Shown here: positions 51,438 through 61,424 of the stretch, one piece after another
Numbering within the stretch: position 1 is the stretch's first letter
Layout: each line of letters begins with the position of its first letter
Source of the DNA: Candidatus Symbiopectobacterium endolongispinus
GTDB taxonomy: Bacteria > Pseudomonadota > Gammaproteobacteria > Enterobacterales > Enterobacteriaceae
Direction: 5' to 3'
NCBI RefSeq assembly: GCF_018777385.1
Contig: NZ_JAFJYB010000001.1
Location: 620,001-684,000 of the forward strand
DNA: 64,000 nt
Notes under the pieces: model-generated
Database searches by the model: none
The model's input: only the letters and a program-made list of their open reading frames with translations
Told to the model about the DNA's origin: nothing
Made by a program: the position numbers and the translations under genes

Positions 51438-52190
51438 ATGCCGCAAACAACTTTATTAGGAATCCGCCGCCAATCATGGTCTTTTTTACTTTCTGTTGGC
51501 GCTCATGGTGGATTAATCGCCGTATTGTTATACGCATCGTTTAATGACGCACTTGAACTTCCTCAGGCGACGAAGCCGATCAGCGTCGTGATGGTCGCAC
51601 CTGCGGCGACGGAAGCGGCCCCCGCACCGCAGGCTGCACAGCCTGAGCCGGAGTCAGAACCACAGGTCGAAGCAGTGAAACAACCTGAGCCAGAGCCGGA
51701 ACCTTTGCCGCAGCCTGTCGCGATCCCGTTGCCTGAGCCAAAGCCAGAACCGAAACCGAAAACGGAGCCGGTGAAGAAAAAGGTCGAGCAACCGAAGAAG
51801 CCGCAAGAGAAGGCTGATGAGAAACAGCCACCCTCGCCGTTTACCTCAGAGGATGCCAGCAAAACCCGTGACAATGCGCCTGTACGTCAAGCTCCGGCAC
51901 CGTCTGCCTCGGCGCAGTCGTCAGGACCGCGCCCGTTGAGCCGCGCGCTACCGCAGTATCCGGCACGCGCGTTTGCGCTGCGCGTGGAAGGCAGAGCAAC
52001 GCTTCAGTTTTATGTGGATAGTGAAGGGCGATTAGACAATATCCGCGTGCTGAACACACAGCCGCGCAATATGTTTGAACGCGATATTCGTCAAGCAATG
52101 CGTAAATGGCGTTATGAAGCGGGAAAACCGGGTAAAGATTTGCAGGTCACCATCATCTTTAAAATTGATGGTGGCGCCGTAGTTGAATAA
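51438..52190 (+). CDS. tonB: Energy transducer TonB
   Basis: Couples the proton gradient (via ExbBD) to outer-membrane TonB-dependent receptors. 250 residues from ATG 51438 (MPQTTLLGIRRQSWSFLL). One N-terminal membrane anchor with the Ser-His pair in LSVGAHGG, then a Pro/Glu/Lys-rich periplasmic rod (PEPEPE and PEPKPK segments) from about residue 60 to 140, then the receptor-binding C-terminal domain (LPQYPARAFALRVEGRATLQF, MRKWRYEAGKPG). Intact. Confidence 0.95.
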   Translation: MPQTTLLGIRRQSWSFLLSVGAHGGLIAVLLYASFNDALELPQATKPISVVMVAPAATEAAPAPQAAQPEPESEPQVEAVKQPEPEPEPLPQPVAIPLPEPKPEPKPKTEPVKKKVEQPKKPQEKADEKQPPSPFTSEDASKTRDNAPVRQAPAPSASAQSSGPRPLSRALPQYPARAFALRVEGRATLQFYVDSEGRLDNIRVLNTQPRNMFERDIRQAMRKWRYEAGKPGKDLQVTIIFKIDGGAVVE

Positions 52191-52210
52191 ACCCGCCACT
52201 GCACATCAAT

Positions 52211-52237
52211 AAAAAAAGAACCGCAAATGCGGTTCTT
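52211..52237 (-). terminator. Terminator between tonB and yciA
   Basis: AAGAACCGCA and TGCGGTTCTT form a 10-bp stem, with an A7 run on the plus-strand 5' side (a T7 run on the minus strand). It works best for the minus-strand yciA. Confidence 0.82.
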
Positions 52238-52267
52238 GAGGTTACTGACAAACGGCCAACTCCCACC

Positions 52268-52293
52268 GTCATTCCCTCGAAGGCGGGAATGAC
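52268..52293. repeat. Dispersed palindromic repeat, copy 2
   Basis: GTCATTCCC and GGGAATGAC flank TCGAAGGC, a perfect 9-bp inverted repeat. Its core resembles the element at 49044. It lies in the tonB-yciA gap and may be a REP-like or small transposon-derived palindrome. Confidence 0.75.
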
Positions 52294-52320
52294 GAGGGGA
52301 AAGTGGCTTTGTTATCACGA

Positions 52321-52755
52321 TTATTCCTGGGCCGGGTCGGGGGCGATAAAGTGGCTTTTTCCGGACGGTAATTCGCAGGGGTGACCCGCTTCATCCATTG
52401 CAACGTAGGTGAAAAGCGCCTGGGTTGCGCGATAACATTGCCCGATGGGGGCAGTCGAAACCTTCTTCACCCACACTTCCACATTGATATCCAACGAACT
52501 GCGCCCGGTGCGCAGACAGCGGGCATAGCAGCAAACCACATCACCGACAGCGACAGGTTTGAGGAAGCTCATGCCGTCAACGCGCACAGTGACAACGCGC
52601 CCTTCGGCAATCTCTTTCGCCATGATGGCACCGCCAATGTCCATTTGCTACATTAGCCAACCACAAAAGATATCGCCATTGGCATTAGTATCAGCGGGCA
52701 TAGCCAGCGTGCGCAGAACCAGCTCACCGTGAGGTGCAGTTTGAGTAGTACTCAT
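52321..52755 (-). pseudogene. yciA: Acyl-CoA thioesterase YciA, nonsense codon
   Basis: Hotdog-fold thioesterase. The start at 52755 gives MSTTQTAPHGELVLRTLAMPADTNANGDIFCGWLM; codon 36 (52648-52650) is TAG where the family has Ser (WLM-stop-QMDIGG). The rest (VVTVRVDGMSFLKPVAVGDVVCCYA, SLDINVEVWVKKV) continues in frame. It also has Cys for the conserved Gly in IFGGWL. A downstream ATG at 52644 could produce a fragment lacking the catalytic Asp-containing N-terminus. Confidence 0.93.
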
Positions 52756-52782
52756 CGTCGTCTCAGGTTAACGTTTAAAGGA

Positions 52783-53337
52783 TTACTGTTTGCTTTCGTT
52801 ATTATTCTGCTCAGGCGGCAGATGGCGATAGATGTAAACGCCACAGGCCAGTGTAAACAACAAGGTGAGCCCTGTCAGCCCGAATACCTTGAAGTTCATC
52901 CACAGACCTTCTGACAACCAGAACGCAACATAGATATTGAGCAGTCCGCAGGCAATGAAGAACAGCGCCCAGGCGCTATTCAGCTTACGCCAAACCGGTT
53001 GCGGCAGCGTAATCTCTCTGCCCAACATGCTCTGAATCAGCGACTTGTTGAAAAACCACTGACCGATCAGTAACGCACCGGCGAACAACGCATAAATGAT
53101 CGTCACTTTCCATTTGATGAATTCGGGGTTATGGAAATAGATAGTCAGCTCGCCGAACACCGCCACCAACACCACGGTTACCAGCATGGTTTTTTCCACC
53201 TTGCGGAATTTGTACCAGCTGTAGAGGAACGCAGCGAGTGTGGCAGCGATCAGCGCACCGGTTGCCCAAAAGATATCGTGCAATTTGTATACGAAGAAAA
53301 AAATAACTAAAGGTAAGAAATCAAGAAGTTGCTTCAT
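52783..53337 (-). CDS. yciB: Inner-membrane septation protein YciB
   Basis: A 184-residue protein with about five membrane helices, related to intracellular septation protein A (IspA), involved in cell-envelope and division integrity. The start [30 protein letters not shown] is canonical, and [23 protein letters not shown] is conserved. Intact; in E. coli it lies in a yciC-yciB-yciA cluster, as here. Confidence 0.95.
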   Translation of the reverse strand: MKQLLDFLPLVIFFFVYKLHDIFWATGALIAATLAAFLYSWYKFRKVEKTMLVTVVLVAVFGELTIYFHNPEFIKWKVTIIYALFAGALLIGQWFFNKSLIQSMLGREITLPQPVWRKLNSAWALFFIACGLLNIYVAFWLSEGLWMNFKVFGLTGLTLLFTLACGVYIYRHLPPEQNNNESKQ

Positions 53338-53487
53338 TATATCGACCTATTACAACGCGAGGTGCCAAAGATTAACTACATTCACCCGTAGGCGATCGTC
53401 TGCTGCTGATTGTCATTATCCTTGATTGCGCCATCCGCTTCCTGTTTTATCGTAAGAATTTGCAGAACATTACTTTTCTGTTAATCA

Positions 53488-53512
53488 AACATGCCGCCCG
53501 CAGACGGCATGT
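53488..53512 (-). terminator. Probable terminator after yciC
   Basis: AACATGCCG and CGGCATGTT pair across eight bases; on the minus strand the stem ends in TTTGATT. A weak T tract. Confidence 0.6.
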
Positions 53513-53519
53513 TCACGCA

Positions 53520-54102
53520 TTATTGACGTAGCAACATATACAGACGGAAAAGATAGATCAAAAAGATGGCAGAGATCAGGTTGCTTACCCCGTTCATCAG
53601 AATTGCCATGGTGGTCGGCGATGCCAGCGGCAAACGCGCAACCAGCATCAGTAGGGCAACTTTAGCCAATAACCAAAAAAGTACGGCTGGGGCAACCAGC
53701 TTCAGATTGCTATAAGCGAGCTGAAGCTGAGGCGGATGGAGGCGAAAACGCCTTTATTCTCAACCGCTGCGATCACCGGTGACATACTCACTGCTATGGC
53801 CAGCAACACCCCCGGCACAATTAACAGCAGCATGCCCAGTTGCACCAAAATGGTACCCACCAGAATCAAAAAGAACAGTCGCGGCAGCAACGGAGCGGAA
53901 CCACCAATCGTGCGTAGCGCACTGGTGGGTTGTCCGGCAGAAACCTGTCTTACCAGCGTCAGCACGCCGCCAGTCAGCAAGGCATTGCCGACCAGTGCTG
54001 CAAAGGTGCTGGCAGCGGAAACTTTGAGCAGCACCATCTACTGCTCGGGCGTCATTTGTTGAATCAGGTCATGCAACCCTAACTGACCGGTGCTGGAGAG
54101 AT
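53520..54102 (-). pseudogene. yciC: Membrane protein YciC, 5' end lost to IS2, plus nonsense and frameshift
   Basis: Remnant of the six-helix protein YciC (247 residues). What is left begins at the IS boundary with SSTGQLGLHDLIQQMTPEQ, has a TAG where Gln is usual (near 54039), then continues from 54037 as [22 protein letters not shown] and [25 protein letters not shown]. Frame is lost again near 53725, after which the family C-terminus ([35 protein letters not shown]) runs to the stop at 53520. About 60 N-terminal residues are missing. Confidence 0.88.
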
Positions 54103-54139
54103 TGGATTTGCCCCTATATTTCCAGACACAAGATCACTC

Positions 54140-55015
54140 TTAAGTTAGCGATTCTCGCTGGCGACGATACTCTCGTGGTGAGCGATACCCCAGCGCGTTG
54201 TGTGGATGCTTCTCGTTATAGTGCTCGAACGCGATAGCCAGGTTTTTCAATGCCACTTGCTGATTCGGTTTGGGCATTATACTGATATAGTCGCGCTTCA
54301 TCGTCTTCACGAAGCTCTCAGCCATTCCATTGCTTTGTGGACTCCTCACTGCCGTTGTCCTCGTTTCAAGATTCAATAGATGACCGAACGCCCTCGTTTC
54401 CTTCGCTGTGTAACAGGAGCCGTTATCGCTCAGGAACTCGATGGGGACCTCTGGAAGCCCATTTCCGAACCGCTTACTGACGCTGTTTACCATCACATCC
54501 ATCACGATTTCACTGGTGTACCCGCCATTTGTCGCTATACAGTCCAGCGCCTCACGGTCACAACAGTCAAGCGCGAACGTGACACGCAGCTTATCGCCAT
54601 TATCGCAGTTGAACTCGAAGCCATCCGAGCACCACCTGAGGTTACTTTCAGCAACCGCAACCCTGCCGTTGTGACTTCGCTGCTCTTTAGTAACGCCCTT
54701 TCTATCCAGCAACAGATGATTGTCGCGCATTACTCTGTAGACCCTTTTGGCATTAACTATCGCAAGCCTATCCTGCTGGCTTTCATCACGCAGTAATGCC
54801 CAGACTCGTCTGTAGCCATAGGTCGGCAATTCAGCAGTATGATGCCGTATTCTGCTGATAAGCTCAGCATCGTTGTGGTTAGGCTTCTGTCGGCGATCCT
54901 GCCACTCGGCAGAGCTTAGAAGATAAACCGATAACTGCGCACGCGACACATTAAGAGCGCGGCTGACCTGTGTCAGTCCGAATCCCCGGGCAGCAAGGGC
55001 GCGTGCGCTATCCAT
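54140..55015 (-). CDS. IS2-like transposase OrfB (DDE integrase core)
   Basis: A 291-residue frame containing an IS3-family rve/DDE core: first Asp in RWCSDGFEF, second Asp in FLSDNGSCY, and Glu in [13 protein letters not shown]. The N-terminal HTH_21-type region is [18 protein letters not shown]. It is normally made as an OrfAB fusion by programmed -1 frameshift from orfA; the coupling here is broken (see orfA). Frame intact. Confidence 0.92.
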   Translation of the reverse strand: MDSARALAARGFGLTQVSRALNVSRAQLSVYLLSSAEWQDRRQKPNHNDAELISRIRHHTAELPTYGYRRVWALLRDESQQDRLAIVNAKRVYRVMRDNHLLLDRKGVTKEQRSHNGRVAVAESNLRWCSDGFEFNCDNGDKLRVTFALDCCDREALDCIATNGGYTSEIVMDVMVNSVSKRFGNGLPEVPIEFLSDNGSCYTAKETRAFGHLLNLETRTTAVRSPQSNGMAESFVKTMKRDYISIMPKPNQQVALKNLAIAFEHYNEKHPHNALGYRSPREYRRQRESLT

Positions 55016-55340
55016 TTTTTTGCCCGGCCGTACTCCACGGCTTCTTTGAGGAGCTCAACCCCCATCGTTTTTTCCCCAGCAGCCGTTGCAGCTCTTTAAT
55101 CTGCTTCATGGCAGCAGTGAGTGCAGAGGCCGGAACCACTTCTTCTGAGGCACTGACAGCAGTGAAGCTGCCATTCTGATACTGCCGGCGCCAAGTAACT
55201 ACCTGATTAGGATTGATGCCGTGCAGGCGAGCCACGTGAGATACTGTCATCTTGGGCTCCATAGTCTGCTGAACAATAGCGATTTTTTCCTGAGCGGTAC
55301 GCCGATGGCGGCGTTCAGGCCCTGACAGAACTGAGATCAT
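55008..55340 (-). pseudogene. IS2-like OrfA, one-base deletion in an A run
   Basis: Helix-turn-helix OrfA (HTH_Tnp_1). The start [25 protein letters not shown] is like IS2 OrfA. In LLGKK near 55080 the coding strand reads GGGAAAAAACGATG, one A fewer than the IS2-like frame requires, so the leucine-zipper tail ([17 protein letters not shown] in another frame) is lost and the frame runs to a premature stop at 55008. The OrfAB transposase cannot be made without a further slip. Confidence 0.8.
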
Positions 55341-55428
55341 TTTTTCGTTGTGACCGGTATTAAACATAGTTTTTAGACTACCTCTTATTTTAAGAGTGTC
55401 TATCTGTCTGGAGATCTAAGGGGCCAAT

Positions 55429-55824
55429 CTAATAGCGCAGGCCATAGTACAAAGAATCAGTGATGTTTGCTGTACCCTTGATATATGGAAGATATTTTGA
55501 ACTGTTGCTATCTGATACAAAGTTCAGGCCAGCTTCAAGTCCAAACGTTTTATCAAACTTGTACAGGTAGCTTGCAGTTACTTCCGTGCCGTTGCTGACA
55601 GGTTCGTCGTACGGTTTGTTCGGCGTAGTATCGTTGCCGTGCTGCTTCCATTTAGCTTCCATGTACAGGCCAAAACCGTTATCAAAACGGTTAGAGATCA
55701 GCAGACGATCCTGATAGTTTGCGCTGGTGGTATCTCTCATTTCATGACGGTAATCAAAGGTCACAGCCATGCTGCTCATGCTGACTAACGAAGTTACCAA
55801 CACTGCGAGTAATTTAGCTTTCAT
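55429..55824 (-). pseudogene. KdgM/NanC-family oligogalacturonate porin, truncated by the IS2 element
   Basis: N-terminal half (131 of about 230 residues) of a small 12-strand outer-membrane porin. Signal peptide MKAKLLAVLVTSLVSMSSMA, then VTFDYRHEMRDTTSANYQDRLLISNRFDNGFGLYMEAKWKQ and NGTEVTASYLYKFDKTFGLEAG, typical of KdgM porins of pectin-degrading enterobacteria. The frame ends at LRY followed by TAG, which is the first three bases of the IS2 terminus. The C-terminal strands needed for a barrel are absent. Confidence 0.9.
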
Positions 55825-56322
55825 TATATTATCCCATGTCAAGAGAATTATTATTTAAAGAGAAGACGCTACTTTTTTATAGCAAGTCCATTGTATGTAT
55901 TCTTTCTTACAGTAATGTGAACAAGATCTTCAAAATCAGATATTAGTTCAGCTATTTCATTTTTGTGATTTCGTTCAATTAATCAAGCGAAATTTTATGT
56001 ATTTAAATTTGAAATATAGTTTTGAATTTTATATATTTTTGTTTTGAAGTTTATCTTTCAGTTTGAAATTAATTTTTACAAATTAAAGTAGTTTGAAATA
56101 TATTTATTATTGCTTATTTAATTACATTAAAAATCTAATTTATGCTTGGAGAATACCTTCAAAAAATAATCATAAACAGGGTATTTTCAGTGCAAAAAAA
56201 TATTTTTTCCACTGCCATATGCGGGAGCAGATTCGATAAACGGTGGGGTTTTCGGGATAACGCAGTGAAAAATGCTGTACCCGCCAGAAAGGAACCTGAC
56301 GGGGAAGGGAAAAAAGCCTGAA
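55825..56322. other. AT-rich region between kdgM remnant and trpA
   Basis: About 498 bp, extremely AT-rich between 55900 and 56180. It should contain the former kdgM promoter. I searched by eye for a KdgR-type palindrome and did not find a convincing one. No ORF or RNA gene seen. Confidence 0.5.
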
Positions 56323-57129
56323 TTAGCCACGTGTGGCGGCTTTCATACGGCTGACAAAATCATGCAGTTTTGCCAGCATCACTTCTGGCTGATGACGATG
56401 CTGCTCGATGATACGTACGATGGCTGAGCCTGAAATAGCACCTGCGGCACCGGAAGCGATAGCCTCTTTTACCTGTGACGGTTCGGAAATACCAAAGCCT
56501 TGCAGGGCAGGGGCAGCGTGATATTCCGTCAGTGTGGCTATCAGGTGGTGCAACGGTAGCTCAGCGCGCTTCTCCGCGCCCGTCACGCCCGCACGTGACA
56601 ATAGATAAGTATAACCACGGCCATGAGAGGCAATCTCTCTGAGCAAGGCGTCATTGGCGTTAGGCGGGCAGATAAAGATGGGTGCAACGTTGTGTCGCAA
56701 CGCGGCCGCGCGGAAGGGCGCAGATTCTTCAATCGGCACGTCGGCGATCAACACAGAATCAACCCCTGCATCGGCACAGCGCTGATAAAAGGCATCGATA
56801 CCATTGCTGAAGACCAGATTGGCGTACATCAACAGGCCAATAGGCATTGTGGGGTACTTCTGGCGGATGGCCGCCAGCATCTCAAAGCAGTGGCCTGGAG
56901 TCACTCCCGCCTCGAAGGCGCGCAATGTCGCGGCTTGAATCGTGGGACCGTCCGCCAGAGGATCGGAAAACGGGATGCCTAATTCTAGGGCATCGGCACC
57001 GGCATCAATCAGTGTGTCGATAATCTGCAATGAGAGTGCCGGAGTCGGATCGCCCAAGGTGACGAAGGGAACAAAGGCACCTTCCTGCTTTTCCGCCAAC
57101 TGCGCAAATCGTTGTTGATAACGCTCCAT
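56323..57129 (-). CDS. trpA: Tryptophan synthase alpha chain
   Basis: 268-residue TIM barrel that cleaves indole-3-glycerol phosphate to indole and G3P. Catalytic Glu in [17 protein letters not shown] and catalytic Asp in the same block are intact; the flexible loop [17 protein letters not shown] and the phosphate site SGSAIV are present. Its start overlaps the trpB stop by one base. Intact. Confidence 0.96.
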   Translation of the reverse strand: MERYQQRFAQLAEKQEGAFVPFVTLGDPTPALSLQIIDTLIDAGADALELGIPFSDPLADGPTIQAATLRAFEAGVTPGHCFEMLAAIRQKYPTMPIGLLMYANLVFSNGIDAFYQRCADAGVDSVLIADVPIEESAPFRAAALRHNVAPIFICPPNANDALLREIASHGRGYTYLLSRAGVTGAEKRAELPLHHLIATLTEYHAAPALQGFGISEPSQVKEAIASGAAGAISGSAIVRIIEQHRHQPEVMLAKLHDFVSRMKAATRG

Positions 57130-58319
57130 CAGATCTCCCCCAGACCTTTCAAAATATCGTGCACTGTAAATATGTCTTTATCGCCACGGCCAGAGAGGTT
57201 AACCACCAGCAGTTGCTCTTTCTCAGGCTCCTGACGAATCATCTTCAAGGCATGTGTCAACACGTGGGAAGATTCCAGCGCTGGAATGATCCCTTCATGG
57301 CAGGACAATTCCTGAAACGCGTCGAGTGCTTTATCATCGGTAATAGAGACGTAGTCGGCGCGCCCGATGCTGTTCAGGTGGGCGTGCTGGGGGCCCACTG
57401 ACGGGAAATCCAGTCCGGCAGAAATGGAGTATGACTCCTCGATTTGGCCGTCGGACGTTTGCATCATGGGCGATTTCATCCCAAAGTAGATCCCGACGCG
57501 ACCATGTTTTAGGGGGGCGCCATGTTGCCCGCTTTCAATACCCAGTCCCGCTGGTTCAACGCCAATCAAACGCACCGGGGTTTCTTCGATAAAATCGGCA
57601 AACATGCCGATGGCGTTGGAGCCGCCACCGACGCAGGCGATAACAGCATCAGGTAGACGCCCTTCGTGCTCCAGAATCTGCGCTTTGGTTTCTTCGCCAA
57701 TCATGCGCTGAAATTTACGCACAATCGTCGGGAACGGGTGCGGACCGGCTGCGGTACCTAAAAGGTAGTGCGCCTTGTCATAGCTGCCGGACCAGTCGCG
57801 CAGCGCCTCATTACAGGCATCTTTCAGCGTGGAAGAGCCGTTGTGCACCGGGATCACCTCGGCACCCATCAGACGCATACGGAACACGTTGAGTGACTGA
57901 CGTTCAAAGTCTTTAGCCCACATATAGATGCGACATTTCAGGTTGAGCAGGGCACATGCCAGCGCGGTTGCTACACCATGTTGTCCTGCGCCGGTTTCAG
58001 CGATGATCTCGGTTTTCCCCATGCGCTTGGCTAACAGCGCCTGACCCAGCACCTGGTTGGTTTTATGTGCACCGCCGTGCAACTGATCTTCCCGCTTAAG
58101 ATACAGCGTGGCGCGAGTGCCCTGGGTCAGGTTACGGCAACGGGTGAGCGCCGTTGGGCGACCGGCATAGTTTTTCAGTAAATCGGTAAAGGCGGCCTGA
58201 AATTCAGAATCTTTTTGTGCGTCAACAAAGGCTTGTTCCAATTGTTGTAGCGCGGGGATCAGTATCTGCGGCACATATTGTCCGCCGAATTCACCAAAGT
58301 AAGGATTAAGTAACGTCAT
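57129..58319 (-). CDS. trpB: Tryptophan synthase beta chain
   Basis: PLP enzyme of 396 residues joining indole and serine. PLP Lys in [22 protein letters not shown], catalytic Glu in [12 protein letters not shown], the phosphate-binding [16 protein letters not shown] and the COMM domain are all present. Intact and translationally coupled to trpA. Confidence 0.97.
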   Translation of the reverse strand: MTLLNPYFGEFGGQYVPQILIPALQQLEQAFVDAQKDSEFQAAFTDLLKNYAGRPTALTRCRNLTQGTRATLYLKREDQLHGGAHKTNQVLGQALLAKRMGKTEIIAETGAGQHGVATALACALLNLKCRIYMWAKDFERQSLNVFRMRLMGAEVIPVHNGSSTLKDACNEALRDWSGSYDKAHYLLGTAAGPHPFPTIVRKFQRMIGEETKAQILEHEGRLPDAVIACVGGGSNAIGMFADFIEETPVRLIGVEPAGLGIESGQHGAPLKHGRVGIYFGMKSPMMQTSDGQIEESYSISAGLDFPSVGPQHAHLNSIGRADYVSITDDKALDAFQELSCHEGIIPALESSHVLTHALKMIRQEPEKEQLLVVNLSGRGDKDIFTVHDILKGLGEI

Positions 58320-58387
58320 AATGTTCCTGTCTGTCCTGTCAGTGCTAATCGAGAAATAAAAGCGTGTCGCGCCGTACTGCCGGGCGA

Positions 58388-59764
58388 TTATTGCGGATAG
58401 AGTGGGGCAAAAGCGGCATGTATTTTCACCGCGTCTTTGATCCCGGGTTCGCTTTCGACACCTGAATTAACGTCCAGTCCGGCGCAACCAAACTGTGCGG
58501 CTTTAGCGCTATTGAACACATTCACGCCCCCCGCCAGCAGCACGTTACTCAGATCGGCTTCATGCAATAAATTCCAGTCAAAACGCTCCCCGCTGCCACC
58601 TTGTCCGTTATCGAACAAGTAGCGATTCACACCGGCAAAATCGCGTTTGGGCAGTTTTTTTTCAACGCTGAGCGCTTTCCAAATCTGGCAGGTACCGGGC
58701 AGCAACGCGCGCAGCTCATCGATGGCGGTCTGGTTTTCGTTGCCGTGCAGTTGCACGGCGAACAATCCCAGGTGTCGGGCCGTCTGTGCAATCTCAGCGG
58801 TGGGCGCGTTACGGAATACGCCAACGTAGCGCAACGGTGCACCGGACATTACTGTTGGTGCGAATTCCGGTGTCACATAACGCGGCGAGGAGGGCACGAA
58901 AATCAAGCCACCGTACACTGCACCGGCGTTGTACGCCGCCGCGGCGTCCATAGCACGCGTGAGTCCGCACACTTTATTCTCACCCAGAATAAGACGGCGC
59001 ACCGCCAACGACAGATTGGGCTCTGACATCAGCGAACTGCCGACAAGAAAGCCGTTAGCGTAGGCGCTGAGCTCGCGGATTTGTGCCGCGTTATGAATTC
59101 CAGACTCACTGATAACCGTAACATTTTTAGGCAAACGCGGTGCCAGTGTGTGAGTGCGGGCAAGATCGATAGACAGATCGCGCAGATCGCGATTATTGAT
59201 ACCGACCACGCGGGCTTTGAGCGCGATAGCCCGTTCCAGCTCAGCCTCGTTACTCACCTCTGTCAACACGCCCATTTTCAGGCTGTGTGCCACCTGGGCC
59301 AGATCTCGGTATTCGTGATCGCCCAGTACGGAGAGCATCAGCAGAATGGCATCGGCCTGATAATGGCGCGCCAGATAAATCTGGTATTCCGAGATGATGA
59401 AATCTTTGCACAGTACCGGTTGTCTGACGACGGCGCTGATGCGCGGTAAAAAATCAAAACTTCCCTGAAAATATTTCTCATCGGTCAGCACCGAGATGGC
59501 GGAGGCGTAATCGCTGTAGACGCGAGCAATGGCCACCGGATCAAAATCTTCGCGAATCAGCCCTTTGAAAGGCGATGCTTTTTTGCATTCCAGAATAAAC
59601 GCGGGCTTTTTATGTTTGAGCGCCGCATAAAAATCGCGCTGGCTAGGAACAAGATCCGCTTGAAAACTGGATAACGGCTGTGCTTGCTGGCGCGCAACAA
59701 TCCAACTCACTTTATCCTTTACGATTTTACCCAGTATGGTCTTGTTCAGTTCTGATTCTTGCAT
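58388..59764 (-). CDS. trpCF: Bifunctional IGP synthase / PRA isomerase TrpC(F)
   Basis: 458-residue fusion. IGPS domain residues 1-260: [47 protein letters not shown] and [15 protein letters not shown]; the PRAI domain includes [25 protein letters not shown] and [12 protein letters not shown]. The otherwise conserved KASPSKG reads KASPFKG (Ser to Phe) near the active-site phosphate/Lys loop, which may lower IGPS activity. Frame intact. Confidence 0.93.
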   Translation of the reverse strand: MQESELNKTILGKIVKDKVSWIVARQQAQPLSSFQADLVPSQRDFYAALKHKKPAFILECKKASPFKGLIREDFDPVAIARVYSDYASAISVLTDEKYFQGSFDFLPRISAVVRQPVLCKDFIISEYQIYLARHYQADAILLMLSVLGDHEYRDLAQVAHSLKMGVLTEVSNEAELERAIALKARVVGINNRDLRDLSIDLARTHTLAPRLPKNVTVISESGIHNAAQIRELSAYANGFLVGSSLMSEPNLSLAVRRLILGENKVCGLTRAMDAAAAYNAGAVYGGLIFVPSSPRYVTPEFAPTVMSGAPLRYVGVFRNAPTAEIAQTARHLGLFAVQLHGNENQTAIDELRALLPGTCQIWKALSVEKKLPKRDFAGVNRYLFDNGQGGSGERFDWNLLHEADLSNVLLAGGVNVFNSAKAAQFGCAGLDVNSGVESEPGIKDAVKIHAAFAPLYPQ

Positions 59765-59771
59765 AGCACCT

Positions 59772-60812
59772 TTACCCTCTGGCGGCGAGCGCTGTCACGC
59801 GCTGATAAGCCTGCCCGCTGTGAATAACATCCAATGCCTGCTGCGCGTTCTGGCGCAAATCTTCTTGTCCGAACAGACGCAACAGTAATGCAACGTTGGC
59901 GGCCACGGCATTTGCGTGCGCGCGTTCACCTTTGCCTTGTAACAGACGCGCCAGAATATCACGGTTTTCTTCGGGCAGCCCGCCCTGGAGTGCAGAAAGC
60001 GGGGCGCTCTCGAGACCAAAATCACGGTGGGTCAGCTCGTAGGTTTCCACCTTCCCATCGCGCAGTTCCGCCACCTGAGTAGGGGCGTGCAACGCGACTT
60101 CATCCATACCGCCGCCGTGCACGACAGCAGCGCGTTGATAGCCGAGCACACGCAGCGTTTCGGCGATGGGCGTCACCAGATGCGGGCTGTAAACCCCAAT
60201 CAGCGCCAGCGGCGGGCGCGCCGGATTAATCAGCGGACCCAGCACATTAAACAGCGTGCGGGTTTTCAGCAACTGACGCACTGGCATCGCGTGGCGAAAT
60301 CCGGTGTGGTATTGCGGTGCAAACAAAAAGCAGACACCCAGATCGTCCAGCGCCTGACGTGATTGTTCAGGTGCCATGTCCAGTTTAATGCCGAATGCAG
60401 ACAGCAGATCGTAAGATCTGGAACGGCTGGAGACGTTGCGGTTACCGTGCTTGGCGACCTTCACGCCGCAACTGGCGGCAACGAACGCGCTGGCCGTTGA
60501 GATATTAATGCTGTTGGTGCCATCCCCGCCGGTGCCGACGATATCGGCAAACAGGTAATCAGGGCGTGGGAAAGGCTGCGCGTTCGCCAGTAAGGCAGCA
60601 GCCGCACCAGCGATCTCTTCCGGGTGCTCGCCGCGCACCTTCATGCTGATCAGGGCGGCGGCCAACTGTGCAGGCTCTAACTCGCCGTGCACAATCGCAC
60701 TGAACAGAGTCTGACTTTCAGCGCGAGAAATGGCCTGTTTTTCCAGAATGGCCTGTTTTTCCAGTGTGGCATCGAGCGGAGCGGCGGTCAGCGTATTTAC
60801 AGAAGCGTACAT
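59772..60812 (-). CDS. trpD: Anthranilate phosphoribosyltransferase TrpD
   Basis: 346 residues. PRPP-binding [18 protein letters not shown] is intact. The KHGNRxVSSKSGS(A/S)D block reads [15 protein letters not shown]: Lys to Arg, Gly to Arg and Ser to Tyr in the anthranilate/PRPP loop, an unusual cluster. The N-terminus carries a duplicated LEKQAI segment from an 18-bp tandem duplication. TrpD stands as its own gene here; trpG and trpD are fused in E. coli. Frame intact; catalytic competence doubtful. Confidence 0.9.
   Translation of the reverse strand: MYASVNTLTAAPLDATLEKQAILEKQAISRAESQTLFSAIVHGELEPAQLAAALISMKVRGEHPEEIAGAAAALLANAQPFPRPDYLFADIVGTGGDGTNSINISTASAFVAASCGVKVAKHGNRNVSSRSRSYDLLSAFGIKLDMAPEQSRQALDDLGVCFLFAPQYHTGFRHAMPVRQLLKTRTLFNVLGPLINPARPPLALIGVYSPHLVTPIAETLRVLGYQRAAVVHGGGMDEVALHAPTQVAELRDGKVETYELTHRDFGLESAPLSALQGGLPEENRDILARLLQGKGERAHANAVAANVALLLRLFGQEDLRQNAQQALDVIHSGQAYQRVTALAARG
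60729..60764. repeat. Two perfect 18-bp tandem copies in trpD
   Basis: AATGGCCTGTTTTTCCAG occurs twice in tandem (60729-60746, 60747-60764) and encodes the doubled LEKQAI. Confidence 0.97.
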
Positions 60813-60839
60813 AATATATCCTTAAATTCGGTAATGTTT

Positions 60840-60875
60840 TTCGTTGTGGGTCGCTATTTCGTTGTGGGTCGCTAT
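60840..60875. repeat. Two perfect 18-bp tandem copies between trpG and trpD
   Basis: TTCGTTGTGGGTCGCTAT occurs twice (60840-60857, 60858-60875) in the short gap between the trpG stop and the trpD start. It lengthens the intergenic spacing by 18 bp. Confidence 0.97.
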
Positions 60876-60880
60876 AAGGC

Positions 60881-61424
60881 TTATGCCAGCGCCCACGCCA
60901 GCGTCTGCTCCAGCAGACTGGCACCGTGAGTAGTCAGGATAGATTCGTGGTGAAACTGGAAGCCGCAGACGCGATCGGCGTCGTGACGCACTGCCATCAC
61001 CATGCCATTAAAATGGGCATTTACGGTTAGTTCATCCGGCACCTGACTGCCCACCAGCAAGGGATTAGGCAATCCCTGGGACATCGCCTGACCATCGTGT
61101 TCAATGGCCGAGGCTTTACCGTGCAGAATTTCACCGACTTGGCCCACGTGGCCGCCATAGGCTTCAACAATCGCCTGATGCCCCAGACAGACGCCAATAA
61201 TTGGCAAGCGACCACGCAGTTAGGTTAACAGCGCAGGCATGCAACCGGCCTGTGCCGGGCGAGAGCATCAGAACCGGTTTTTCCAGTGTTTTCAGGCGAG
61301 CAATGATGGTGTCCACCGGCACCTGATAGCGGTAAATCACCACGTTATGGCCGCTGGCGCGCAGTTGGTCCACCAGGTTATAGGTGAAAGAATCAATGTT
61401 ATCGAGCAACAGGATATCGGCCAT
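60881..61424 (-). pseudogene. trpG: Anthranilate synthase glutamine amidotransferase TrpG, multiply broken
   Basis: Start at 61424 ([22 protein letters not shown]). After LMLSPGTG a deletion removes about five residues and shifts the frame (near 61260); the correct frame, AGCMPALLT, then meets a TAA before [15 protein letters not shown]. Homology continues with catalytic Cys in [15 protein letters not shown] and the His-Glu pair in FQFHHES (His for Pro). A further in-frame deletion removes the ARYHS segment ([10 protein letters not shown]). The product cannot supply ammonia to TrpE. Confidence 0.93.

Larger units (their letters stand above)
54103..55431 (-). mobile_element. IS2-like insertion sequence (IS3 family)
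   Basis: 1329 bp, close to the 1331 bp of IS2. One end begins TGGATTTGCCCCTATATTTC at 54103 and the other, read inward from 55431, TAGATTGGCCCCTTAGATCT: the two IS2-type imperfect terminal repeats, sharing TCCAGACA. Two open frames on the minus strand are the IS2 orfA and orfB. No 5-bp target duplication flanks it (GAGAT on the left, ATAGC on the right), so the current flanks were not joined by a simple insertion. Confidence 0.95.

Noticed and set aside
51563-51874. Glycine-rich antisense open frame in tonB
   Set aside because: It mirrors the Pro/Glu/Lys-rich coding repeat of tonB and is a compositional shadow.
55900-56180. AT-rich block before trpA as an H-NS-silenced island or a replication origin
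   Set aside because: No DnaA boxes or iterons, no accessory genes, and it only reflects the old kdgM promoter region.
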